From NCBI GenBank assembly GCA_018812505.1, contig JAHJDK010000030.1:1-11816 (forward strand): a DNA stretch of 11,816 nt. Direction: 5' to 3'. The position numbers were made by a program, and so were the translations under genes. The notes beneath the pieces were generated by a model. That model ran no database searches. It was not told the DNA's origin and saw nothing but the letters and a program-made list of their open reading frames with translations. Shown here piece by piece: positions 1 through 6,967 of this stretch (position 1 is its first letter; each line of letters opens with the position of its first letter). The DNA comes from Nanobdellota archaeon (lineage in GTDB: Archaea; Nanobdellota; Nanobdellia; Woesearchaeales; GCA-2686295).

Positions 1-1034
1 AATTTAAACTTGCAATAGTTAGAGATATGTGGCTTACTGGGTTTGATGTACCCTCTCTCCACACATTATATGTAGATAAACCTATGAAAGGGCACGGATT
101 AATGCAGGCAATTGCAAGAGTAAATAGAGTTTACAAAGATAAACAAGGAGGGTTAATTGTTGACTATTTAGGTCTTGCTCTGGAACTAAAAAAAGCTTTA
201 TCTAATTATACTCGAGCTGGAGGTTCTGGGAAACCAACCTTTGACCAATCAGATGCAATTGCAATAATGATTGAAAAACACGAAATTGTAGCACAAATGT
301 TTCATAAATATAATTATAAAAAATTCTTTACAGCAAAACCAAGAGAAAAAATGAAAATTATTTCTGAATCTATGGAACATATTTTAGGTGTTCATGATGG
401 AAAAAAACGATATTTAAGAGAAGTTACGGCTTTAACAAAGGCGTTTTCTCTTGCAGTACCAAGCAGAGAATCTGAAAAACTTAGAGATGATATAGGCTTT
501 TTTCAAGCAATAAAGGCTTCAATATTCAAAAATACTGAAAGTACAACATCTAATAAAACTCAAGCAGACATCAACTCAGCAATAAAACAAATAGTCTCAA
601 AAGCAGTTTCGAGTAGTGGAGTTATAGATGTTTTTGAGGTTGCGGGGATAGAAAAACCAGAAATTTCGATTCTTTCAGATAAGTTTTTAGAAGATGTTCA
701 AGGGATGAAACATAAAAACTTAGCATTTGAAGCTCTTAAAAAATTATTAGCAGACCAAATAAGAATAAGATTCAAACAAAATAAAATAAAAAATAGAAAA
801 TTTTCTGAAATGCTAGAAGAAGTCATAAGAAGGTATCAAAATAGAAGCATTGATTCTGCACAAGTAATACAAGAATTGATAGAAATAGCAAAACAAGTTA
901 GAGAAGATAAAGAAAGAGGAGAAGAATTGGGATTATCTCCCGAAGAAGAAGCATTTTATGATGCTTTAGCAGATAATGAATCTGCAATAAGAACGTTAGG
1001 AGATATTGTTTTAAACAAATTGCAATTGAATTAA
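1..1034 (+). CDS. hsdR: Type I restriction enzyme R subunit, C-terminal part (5' cut by window, frameshifted 3' end)
   Basis: HsdR is the ATP-driven translocase and nuclease subunit of type I restriction enzymes. The gene enters from the left: the frame is open from base 3, and the ATG at 27 is an internal methionine. The first codons read through RDMWLTGFDVP and QAIARVNR, which are motifs V and VI of the superfamily 2 helicase core. A Lys/Glu-rich helical C-terminal region (DUF3387 type) follows. The nuclease domain and helicase motifs I-IV lie outside the window. In this frame the protein stops at 1032-1034 (TAA), but the conserved HsdR tail continues in the -1 frame to 1231 (separate entry). 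The switch falls at TTTAAAC (1010-1016). The gene is therefore either damaged by one missing base, mis-sequenced, or decoded by frameshifting. The family call is secure; the state of the 3' end is open. Confidence 0.9.
   Translation, partial: FKLAIVRDMWLTGFDVPSLHTLYVDKPMKGHGLMQAIARVNRVYKDKQGGLIVDYLGLALELKKALSNYTRAGGSGKPTFDQSDAIAIMIEKHEIVAQMFHKYNYKKFFTAKPREKMKIISESMEHILGVHDGKKRYLREVTALTKAFSLAVPSRESEKLRDDIGFFQAIKASIFKNTESTTSNKTQADINSAIKQIVSKAVSSSGVIDVFEVAGIEKPEISILSDKFLEDVQGMKHKNLAFEALKKLLADQIRIRFKQNKIKNRKFSEMLEEVIRRYQNRSIDSAQVIQELIEIAKQVREDKERGEELGLSPEEEAFYDALADNESAIRTLGDIVLNKLQLN
998..1016 (+). promoter_or_regulatory. Possible -1 frameshift signal (AGGAG + TTTAAAC)
   Basis: A Shine-Dalgarno-like AGGAG (998-1002) lies 7 nt before T TTA AAC (1010-1016), whose TTA and AAC codons are in the HsdR frame. 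This fits the X XXY YYZ rule for -1 slippage, and the -1 frame resumes true HsdR sequence at once. The zero-frame stop follows at 1032. Downstream there is only a short palindrome, AATTGCAATT (1018-1027), not an obviously stable structure. Loss of one A from a four-A run would look the same. Confidence 0.35.
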
Positions 1035-1231
1035 CAGATTTAGTAAGAAAAAATACATCTATAGATTGGACTATGAGAAGTGCAGTTCAATCTAAATTAA
1101 AAGTAATGATTAAAAGACTTCTAAGGAAATATGGATATCCTCCAGACCAAGAAAAAATTGCGACCGATTTGGTTTTAGAACAGGCGAAATTATTTGCAGA
1201 GGAGTGGGCCGGTGTTGTTGATGATAAATAA
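1016..1231 (+). pseudogene. hsdR: HsdR C-terminal tail in the -1 frame
   Basis: Read in the frame one base back from the preceding HsdR frame, this stretch gives 71 residues including LVRKNTSIDWTMR, LLRKYGYPPDQ and LVLEQAKLFAEEW, ending at TAA 1229-1231. These are the closing motifs of HsdR proteins of the DUF3387 type. It has no start signal of its own and is not an independent gene. It joins the upstream frame exactly if the ribosome slips back one base after the AAC at 1014-1016, or if one A is restored to the AAA run at 1013-1015. The stop lies 4 bases before the preferred ATG (1236) of the next gene. Confidence 0.8.
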
Positions 1232-1235
1232 TAAG

Positions 1236-2669
1236 ATGACACTATTAACTAAATCAAAATACTTGAACGGTTTGCAATGCCCTAGATTATTATGGTATGC
1301 TAATAAGAAGCTTCTTCCTGAAGTTTCTCTTTCTGATCAGCACAAATTCGATCAAGGTCATGATTTTGAAGAATATGTTAAGAAACTATATCCAGATAGT
1401 GTTGACTTGAATGGTTTAGATTTCAAAGAAAATATTGATAAGACCAAAGAAGCTGTTCAAAGTAATAAAACTATATTTGAAGCTGGGTTCATGGTTGATA
1501 ATCTGTTTGTAAGATCAGATTTAGTTATACCAACAGAGGATGGTTGGGATTTATTTGAAATAAAGTCAACAACATCAGTAAAACCTCAGCACATCCCTGA
1601 TTTAGCCTTCCAGAAGCATGTATTACAAAAATCAGGGCTTAAAGTCAATAAGTGTTATTTAATCTACATAAACAATGAATATGTGAAGAATGGCGAAATT
1701 AACCCTAAAGACCTAATTATCCAAGAAGAAGTCACTGAAAAAGTGGATTTGGTCGTGGATATCGAGAGTAATGCTAAGAAGTTCTTAGAAACCATATCCC
1801 AAGAACAGACTCCTGATATTTGTATTTCTATGCAATGTAATAAGCCTTATGAGTGCCCTTTAAAGAAAGAATGTTGGTCCACCTTACCAGAAAATAACGT
1901 CTTACAGCTTACTAATTGGAGAGTATACTGGAAATTATTAGAAGAAGGAGTTGAAGATATCAATGATATCCCGAAAGGGACCAAATTGGCTGCTAAAGAT
2001 CAGATCATTATTGAAGCAATTAGGGAAAATAAACCAATACTTTCAAAGGAACATATCAAGCATTTTCTGAAATCCTTGAATTATCCATTATACCACTTTG
2101 ACTTTGAGACTTTTGATACTGCAGTTCCAATATTTGATAATTCAAGACCCTACCAAAAGATGGCATTCCAATATTCATTGCATATTGAGCAGAAAGATGG
2201 TTCAGTAGAACATAGAGAATTTCTCTCAGATGAAGGCGATCCAAGACCTGCACTGCTTGAGCAAATGAAGAAAGACCTAAAAGGAACAGGAGACATTATA
2301 GTATTCAATAAATCATTTGAAATTAGCGTTATGAAGCAACTCGCTGAAGACTTTCCAGAACATAAAGAATGGTTACTACAAGCAGTAGATAGAATAGTAG
2401 ACCTTGCAGACCCTTTTAGGGCATTCTACTATTACAACAAATCACAAAAAGGATCATACTCCATAAAGAAGGTTCTGCCTGCAATAACTGGGAAAAGCTA
2501 CGATGAACTAGAAATTGGCAATGGCGGAGATGCCAGTATGATGTATTTTTATAGCCATATAAGGCAAAAATTAGAGAATAAGGATGAAATTAGGCAAAAT
2601 TTATTAAAATATTGTGGATTAGATACAGAAGGTATGATCTTAATAATGGGAAAACTAAAAGAATTGTAA
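1236..2669 (+). CDS. DUF2779-type protein: Fe-S PD-(D/E)XK nuclease plus DnaQ-like exonuclease domain
   Basis: A 477-aa protein with two nuclease-like halves. The N-terminal half resembles Cas4/RecB-type PD-(D/E)XK nucleases: SKYLNGLQCPR near the start, Asp95 in VRSD, Glu108-x-Lys110 in FEIKS, and Gln126 in AFQKH. Cysteines 15, 201, 207 and 213 are placed like those holding a 4Fe-4S cluster in Cas4. The second half carries HFDFETF (Asp289, Glu291), VFNKSFE around 358, and YCGLD (Tyr459-x3-Asp463), the pattern of a DEDDy 3'-5' exonuclease. I chose ATG 1236, 4 nt after the HsdR stop, because the family usually begins a few residues before the SKxxL motif. ATG 1221 and TTG 1194 are also in frame and would overlap HsdR. 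It probably acts on DNA in concert with its operon neighbours; its role in defence is inferred. Confidence 0.8.
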   Translation: MTLLTKSKYLNGLQCPRLLWYANKKLLPEVSLSDQHKFDQGHDFEEYVKKLYPDSVDLNGLDFKENIDKTKEAVQSNKTIFEAGFMVDNLFVRSDLVIPTEDGWDLFEIKSTTSVKPQHIPDLAFQKHVLQKSGLKVNKCYLIYINNEYVKNGEINPKDLIIQEEVTEKVDLVVDIESNAKKFLETISQEQTPDICISMQCNKPYECPLKKECWSTLPENNVLQLTNWRVYWKLLEEGVEDINDIPKGTKLAAKDQIIIEAIRENKPILSKEHIKHFLKSLNYPLYHFDFETFDTAVPIFDNSRPYQKMAFQYSLHIEQKDGSVEHREFLSDEGDPRPALLEQMKKDLKGTGDIIVFNKSFEISVMKQLAEDFPEHKEWLLQAVDRIVDLADPFRAFYYYNKSQKGSYSIKKVLPAITGKSYDELEIGNGGDASMMYFYSHIRQKLENKDEIRQNLLKYCGLDTEGMILIMGKLKEL

Positions 2670-2670
2670 A

Positions 2671-4578
2671 ATGGTAAAAGTTATTGCATCGCATGAAAGT
2701 ATAAAGAAACAAGTTCTTGATAATATTAAGACTCCTTTTGACGCTTTCAATGAATTCATTTGGAACGCTTTGGATGCAGAAGCAAAGAATGTCAGCATAA
2801 CCATAAAAACAGGGGCAGATCATATTAAATCTCTGGAGATAGAAGATGATGGTCAAGGCATTGATTATGATGACTTAAATAAAGATTTATTCCGAAAATT
2901 CAACACATCCAATAAATTTGTTGAAAAGAATAGCTCCTTGCCACGAGGTAACAAAGGATTTGGTAGGTTTTCTTTCATTCACTTTTGTTCAAGAGTTGTG
3001 TGGAAGACTGTTTTTAGAGATATCAAGGATAGAAAAAACTATGAATATGATATTGAGATAGAAGACTATAAGCTTGATGATTTTCAACCTAAAAACAAGA
3101 GGGAATCTTCTAAGAATAGTGGAACGAAAGTAAGTTTTATCTTCTCCACATCAAATAATAAAAATCTAATTACCCCTAAAAATAAAGACATTCTCTATCA
3201 ATTGAAACAGAATATTTTTCTTGAGTTTGCTTGGATTATTGAGCTGCTAAATCTAAATATAACAATTAATGGAAAGAAATTAGACTACTCACACCTTATT
3301 GATAAACAGATAGAACACGATAAGAAAATCAATAGTTATAAATTCAAATTTAAATTTATTAAGTGGCACCAAGCCCTTAAGAATCAGTCCTCTAGATACT
3401 ATTATTTGAATAAAAAAGGAGAAGAAGTCTTTGTTGATACAACAACTTTAAATCAAAAAATGGATGAATATTATCATTCGATATTTGTTACTAGTGAATA
3501 CTTTGATGATTTTAATCTTTTGAAAACTCGATATGAACCGACATATAAGGAACTTATGAAATATGTTGATAAATACTTACGTGAACAGAGAAGGCCATTT
3601 ATTAAGAACTTTTCAAAGAATAAATATGAAGAATTTAAGAAAAAAGATATCCTACCCAAATTTAGTGCAATTGAAAAGAAGATTAAACAGCCCATATACG
3701 AAGAGGTTGTTCGAGAAATAATTGAGTTTGCTCCTGGTTTGGTTTCCAATACTAATGAATGTCAGCGAAGGATACTGCTTGAATTGATTAATCAACTTTT
3801 AGACGATGAATCCTCAAGAAAGACATTATATAGAATATTAGAGATTCTAATTGATGAAGATAACAAAGACCAATTATGCGAATTGCAAGATAAACTTGAA
3901 AAATATGGGCTTAAAAACTTATTGGGCATGATTAAACTTGTTGATGATAGAATTGAAACTATCGAGAGACTCAAAATTTTAACTTCGGACGCAAAGAAAT
4001 ATGTTTCTGAATCTGAATTGCAGAGGATTATTGAAGAACATTTCTGGATTTTTGGAGAAGAATATAATCTAATGATTGGATCGGAAGAAGATGATTTTTC
4101 AAAATTAAGAAAGCTCTATTATGAAAAAGTTAAGAAAATGAAACCAAAAGAAATAGCTGATCTATTTATTTCAAAAAAGCAGGTCGATTTATTTATTTGT
4201 GGTGTGATGAGTGAAGGAAGAAAAACAAGAAATATGATTGTTGAAATCAAAAGACCAAAAGAATACTTAAAAAAGAAACATTATATGCAAATCGACGATT
4301 ATAAAGATATCATTATGAAGGTTCCAGAATTTAATACTCCTGAAAGAAATCATTGGGATTTTGTTTTATTATACACAGATATTTCAAAAGAGCATACCAC
4401 CTTTTTCGAAAGTGAAATAAAAGATAAATTTACAGGGTTAGCAAAAGATAATCACATCAACTTTAGAATTTTCGTTCGGAAGTGGGCAGATCTGCTAGAT
4501 GAAGTTAATTTCAGACTAAAATTTTTAAGGGATTCTTTAAACCAAAGAAAGAAAAAAATTGCAGATAAGAAAAAATAA
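2671..4578 (+). CDS. GHKL (HSP90-like) ATPase fused to a Shedu-like PD-(D/E)XK nuclease
   Basis: A 635-aa protein starting 1 nt after the preceding stop, so almost certainly translated from the same message. Residues about 20-155 hold the Bergerat ATP-binding fold: NEFIWNALDAEA (Glu28, Asn32, Asp35), DDGQGI (59-64), GNKGFGRFS (93-101) and a GTKV strand (151-154). The middle (about 290-440) is helical and charged, perhaps a dimer or transducer arm. From about 445 a nuclease domain follows: ESELQRIIEEHFWIFGE, then QVDLF (Asp506), VEIKRP (Glu525, Lys527) and Gln540, the PD-(D/E)XK layout of DUF4263/Shedu proteins. Reading: an ATP-gated switch controlling a DNA nuclease, typical of anti-phage effectors. 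The domain calls rest on visible motifs; the function is inferred. The stop directly abuts the convergent methyltransferase stop. Confidence 0.8.
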   Translation: MVKVIASHESIKKQVLDNIKTPFDAFNEFIWNALDAEAKNVSITIKTGADHIKSLEIEDDGQGIDYDDLNKDLFRKFNTSNKFVEKNSSLPRGNKGFGRFSFIHFCSRVVWKTVFRDIKDRKNYEYDIEIEDYKLDDFQPKNKRESSKNSGTKVSFIFSTSNNKNLITPKNKDILYQLKQNIFLEFAWIIELLNLNITINGKKLDYSHLIDKQIEHDKKINSYKFKFKFIKWHQALKNQSSRYYYLNKKGEEVFVDTTTLNQKMDEYYHSIFVTSEYFDDFNLLKTRYEPTYKELMKYVDKYLREQRRPFIKNFSKNKYEEFKKKDILPKFSAIEKKIKQPIYEEVVREIIEFAPGLVSNTNECQRRILLELINQLLDDESSRKTLYRILEILIDEDNKDQLCELQDKLEKYGLKNLLGMIKLVDDRIETIERLKILTSDAKKYVSESELQRIIEEHFWIFGEEYNLMIGSEEDDFSKLRKLYYEKVKKMKPKEIADLFISKKQVDLFICGVMSEGRKTRNMIVEIKRPKEYLKKKHYMQIDDYKDIIMKVPEFNTPERNHWDFVLLYTDISKEHTTFFESEIKDKFTGLAKDNHINFRIFVRKWADLLDEVNFRLKFLRDSLNQRKKKIADKKK

Positions 4579-5286
4579 TCATAGTCTTGTTATTGAAGCT
4601 TCAGAATACTTCTTATCCAACTCACATCCAATAAACTTCCTTCCGATCTCTTTACAAGCAACTGCAGTACTCCCAACCCCCATAAATGGATCAAGAACTA
4701 TATCCCCTAGTTTGCTGGATATCTCGATGAGCTTCTTGAGGATGGCTAGGGGTTTCTGTGTGGGGTGTAGGGCTTGATTGTTGGCGTTTTTTAGCCTTTC
4801 TTTGCCTTGGAGGGCTCCTGATACGATTGTGTTGTGCATCGCCACCTGGCCAGGGAAATTGAACGTGGCCTTTCCTGGAGGAATCTTCTCATTTATGGCA
4901 TATAGGATGTACTCATTGGCGAAGACCCAGTTGGTTTTGGAGAGGCGAGGAGCAGGGTTGGTCTTGTACCAGACTATCATGTTCCTGAATTGCCAGTCTT
5001 TCTGAAAGGTGCTCATATACAGGGGGATTTGGTTGGTGGCGCAGAAGACGTAGATTTGCCCGTTGGGCTTGAGCACCCGCTTTAGTTCCTTCAGGACTGG
5101 CAATGGATCAAAACCATAGTCCCACTCCCCGAAATTCTTCCTGATCTTTCGACCATTAAACATGATGTCGTTCTTCTGCGAAACATTATATGGTGGGTCA
5201 GTCACGACAAGATCGACAAAGTCATCAGGAATCTGCCTCAAGTATTCAAGGCAGTCCATGCATTCGATCTTGTTGAGCTCGACCAT
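4579..5286 (-). CDS. DNA amino-methyltransferase (N6-adenine or N4-cytosine), beta class
   Basis: A 235-aa S-adenosylmethionine-dependent methyltransferase that modifies an exocyclic amino group in DNA. Catalytic motif IV, DPPY, is at residues 30-33, followed by FGEWD (52-56). HPTQKP is at 174-179, and SAM-binding motif I, DPFMGVGST, at 199-207 is followed by Glu222 in GCELD. With motif IV before motif I this is the beta arrangement. DPPY leans towards adenine but does not exclude cytosine. The start ATG at 5286 has no visible Shine-Dalgarno site. It diverges from the small HTH gene at 5417, as M genes often do in controller-regulated type II restriction-modification systems. Base composition is unlike the left neighbour: 32 of 60 bases at 4801-4860 are G or C against 13 of 60 at 3601-3660, which suggests separate acquisition. 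Confidence 0.9.
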   Translation of the reverse strand: MVELNKIECMDCLEYLRQIPDDFVDLVVTDPPYNVSQKNDIMFNGRKIRKNFGEWDYGFDPLPVLKELKRVLKPNGQIYVFCATNQIPLYMSTFQKDWQFRNMIVWYKTNPAPRLSKTNWVFANEYILYAINEKIPPGKATFNFPGQVAMHNTIVSGALQGKERLKNANNQALHPTQKPLAILKKLIEISSKLGDIVLDPFMGVGSTAVACKEIGRKFIGCELDKKYSEASITRL

Positions 5287-5325
5287 ATGGGTCTAATGGT
5301 TGGCATCATAGAAAGTCAAGACTCG

Positions 5326-5337
5326 GATTATGTATAG
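5326..5337 (-). promoter_or_regulatory. Possible TATA box for the methyltransferase gene
   Basis: On the minus strand CTATACATAAT lies about 40-50 nt before the methyltransferase start, which would place transcription about 20 nt before the ATG. No ribosome binding site follows. This is only an AT-rich match in a 130-base divergent intergenic region. Confidence 0.3.
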
Positions 5338-5358
5338 CAAGAGGTTGTTGCTTGGAAG

Positions 5359-5371
5359 CGAAATATATACT
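5359..5371 (+). promoter_or_regulatory. Promoter of the HTH/386-aa operon
   Basis: CGAAATATATACT looks like an archaeal BRE-TATA pair and would start transcription near 5390, giving a leader of about 26 nt before ATG 5417. It lies downstream of the alternative ATG at 5330, which argues against that start. A second AT-rich box, CTTAAAAA at 5388-5395, is about 25 nt before ATG 5417 and could drive a leaderless transcript. TTGTTG-15-TATACT also passes as a weak bacterial promoter, so the site alone does not settle the domain of life. Confidence 0.4.
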
Positions 5372-5399
5372 GGAGAACATAAATGCTTAAAAAGATGCT

Positions 5400-5418
5400 A
5401 TGTTACTATAAGTAACAT
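5400..5418. promoter_or_regulatory. Palindromic operator over the HTH gene start
   Basis: ATGTTACT (5400-5407), ATA, AGTAACAT (5411-5418) is a perfect 8-bp inverted repeat with a 3-bp spacer. It overlaps the first two bases of the ATG at 5417 and lies just downstream of the putative TATA boxes. A dimeric HTH protein bound here would block its own transcription start, as C proteins do at C-boxes. The symmetry is seen directly; the operator role is inferred. Confidence 0.5.
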
Positions 5419-5677
5419 GGTAGAATTACTTGAAGTTTTAAAGAAGGAAAGGCTTGTGGAGCAAATATGCAAAGAGCATTCTCTGAACGTTGCCATGTTG
5501 GTCCCCATATTTGAGAACTGGATGCGTGGCTACAATAATAATGTTGTGGCACAAAAGATTGGTGTGCATAGGGTTACAGTGCAGAGATATGCTGCTGCGC
5601 TAAAAGAGCTGACCGAAAGTGATTTTATTTTAATCAAAGAGTACGTTCTACATAAGATATTGGAGGAAAAAAGGTAA
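5417..5677 (+). CDS. Small HTH DNA-binding protein, possible controller of the restriction-modification locus
   Basis: An 86-aa protein with a helix-turn-helix at about residues 39-62 (YNNNVVAQKIGVHRVTVQRY), flanked by short helices. Nothing else is recognisable. I chose ATG 5417 rather than the in-frame ATG 5330 (115 aa), because the likely promoter and the palindrome lie between them and the extra 29 residues look unstructured. There is no Shine-Dalgarno site before 5417, so the message may be leaderless. The gene sits between a divergent methyltransferase and, 1 nt downstream, a 386-aa unknown protein, the position of a C protein in M/C-R systems. Autoregulation through the palindrome at its start is plausible. 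It could instead be a specificity or accessory DNA-binding subunit of the neighbouring protein. Confidence 0.7.
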   Translation: MVELLEVLKKERLVEQICKEHSLNVAMLVPIFENWMRGYNNNVVAQKIGVHRVTVQRYAAALKELTESDFILIKEYVLHKILEEKR

Positions 5678-5678
5678 A

Positions 5679-6839
5679 ATGAAGACTTACACGACCAATG
5701 CAGGAAAGGAATTATCAATGCCTATGAGGGCTTATAAAAAATCTGATCTTGAGGAGATGGATGTTTCTAGCGTCGAGTCTGCACTCTTTTTTAATAAATT
5801 TGCTGCTAGTAAGACAGTACCCATAATTGATGAGGCCGTCCGCAAAGACATGGTGGTGGTCAATTATCCAGATGTCACCCAAGTCACATATTCCGATGAA
5901 CATCTTCGGATGGCACTCGAGAAGCAAATTGGCGGCAAACCTGATATGCTCATTATTCCAACATTCAAAAAAGAGACGAGATACGATACAATCCGCAGAC
6001 TCAAAGTAGCAAAAGAGATTCGAGATCGAACAAGGATGGACATTATTTTTGAGATTTCATACAATGCAGATATACCTATTGAAGACCTTGTTAGCCATGG
6101 TATTGCATATGATGTAGTCTGGGTCCATTTCGGTTCCCATTACATGCAACCTCCTGCATTTTATAAGATAGCAAATTGGATTATTTCGATTCGTAGGCTA
6201 ACAAATCACCCAGTTCAAACCAGCGGCGTGCCTATTTTGTTCAAAGGAGATCAACCAGGTGAATCTGTTCTAATGCCTTGCTGGCCTCTGATATCGGATG
6301 GTTGGATAAAATGTTGGCGGAAGGGAGGATCTCAGAATGCAGCCATTCGGGCCATTGATCCAAAGGATCACAAAAATAAGACAAGGGAAGGATGGCTAAA
6401 ATCAGGATACACATTGGGCACAGAAATCAAAATGATTGGAAGAACTGTTATGGAATTGTTCAAGGATTCAAAAGAAGGGGAAGATGCAAGAAATGCCCTA
6501 AGGCGAGAAGTACTAAATGAAACCCTTATGGAAGTTAAGCAAGTATCTCCAGCAACGATGGAATCCTATGTTGGCGAAAAATTCGCAAAAAGTTACTTAT
6601 ACCCAATCATAGCATTATATTCGGAGAAGCTCGTTGCTGAGAATATTTTTGAAAATCATGAGCTGAATTATCTGACACAGGATGATAAGCTGCTGCTGGC
6701 AAATAGTTTAAGAAAAAACGTGAGCCCAGCGATTCTACAGAATCAGATTCGAAACGTCATGGAACTGTTGAAGTCTCAGGGGCAAGTGCCTGTCGATGCC
6801 TTAATAACCGAAGTTGAACGGACAGGGGCAGAAGCATAG
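5679..6839 (+). CDS. Uncharacterised 386-aa protein, candidate restriction endonuclease or effector
   Basis: I do not recognise this protein. It starts 1 nt after the HTH gene, with GGAGG 12 nt and AGGT about 4 nt before its ATG, so the two are co-expressed. The first 170 residues alternate strands and helices (DMVVVNYP, KPDMLIIPTF, MDIIFEISYN, YDVVWVHFGSH), like an alpha/beta or TIM-barrel fold. Residues about 180-245 are rich in Trp, Gly and Lys, and the C-terminal third is helical and charged. No clear PD-(D/E)XK, HNH, GIY-YIG or HKD motif is visible; KPDM (87-90) lacks a convincing (D/E)xK partner. There is no signal peptide or membrane segment. Its place beside a methyltransferase and HTH gene makes a type II endonuclease the best contextual guess; a base-modifying enzyme is an alternative. 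Confidence 0.6.
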   Translation: MKTYTTNAGKELSMPMRAYKKSDLEEMDVSSVESALFFNKFAASKTVPIIDEAVRKDMVVVNYPDVTQVTYSDEHLRMALEKQIGGKPDMLIIPTFKKETRYDTIRRLKVAKEIRDRTRMDIIFEISYNADIPIEDLVSHGIAYDVVWVHFGSHYMQPPAFYKIANWIISIRRLTNHPVQTSGVPILFKGDQPGESVLMPCWPLISDGWIKCWRKGGSQNAAIRAIDPKDHKNKTREGWLKSGYTLGTEIKMIGRTVMELFKDSKEGEDARNALRREVLNETLMEVKQVSPATMESYVGEKFAKSYLYPIIALYSEKLVAENIFENHELNYLTQDDKLLLANSLRKNVSPAILQNQIRNVMELLKSQGQVPVDALITEVERTGAEA

Positions 6840-6855
6840 CATTGGATATGCATTA

Positions 6856-6882
6856 TCCGACATGAGTTATTCATGTATCGGA
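6856..6882. other. Hairpin after the 386-aa gene
   Basis: TCCGACATGA (6856-6865) can pair with TCATG-TA-TCGGA (6871-6882) across a 5-base loop, giving ten pairs with a two-base bulge. It lies 17 bases past the stop codon and could end or protect the transcript. No T-run follows directly, so a terminator call would be weak. Confidence 0.35.
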
Positions 6883-6918
6883 CCCCTTAAGCTTCCATGA
6901 AAAAGGGCAATACTAAAA

Positions 6919-6967
6919 TAAGAGTCCTCTCCCATCACAACATTGTATGACCGTCGGGCGGGGCTAT
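6919..6967 (+). repeat. 49-bp imperfect direct repeat, left copy
   Basis: Aligned without gaps to 9160-9208, 34 of 49 bases match, and 10 of the 15 differences are transitions. The best-kept parts are GAGTCCTCTC and the later CATT...TGA.CGTC.GG segment. The two copies lie in the same orientation on either side of the three winged-helix genes. Confidence 0.5.

Noticed and set aside
1194..1235. TTG or ATG upstream starts for the DUF2779-type gene
   Set aside because: They overlap the HsdR tail, and the family normally begins close to the SKxxL motif, which suits ATG 1236.
2590..2856. 88-aa hydrophobic open frame on the minus strand
   Set aside because: Crosses the junction of two well-supported plus-strand genes; the apparent membrane character is an antisense artefact.
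5330..5416. Longer N terminus for the small HTH protein
   Set aside because: The likely TATA boxes and the palindrome lie inside this stretch, and the 29 extra residues show no structure.
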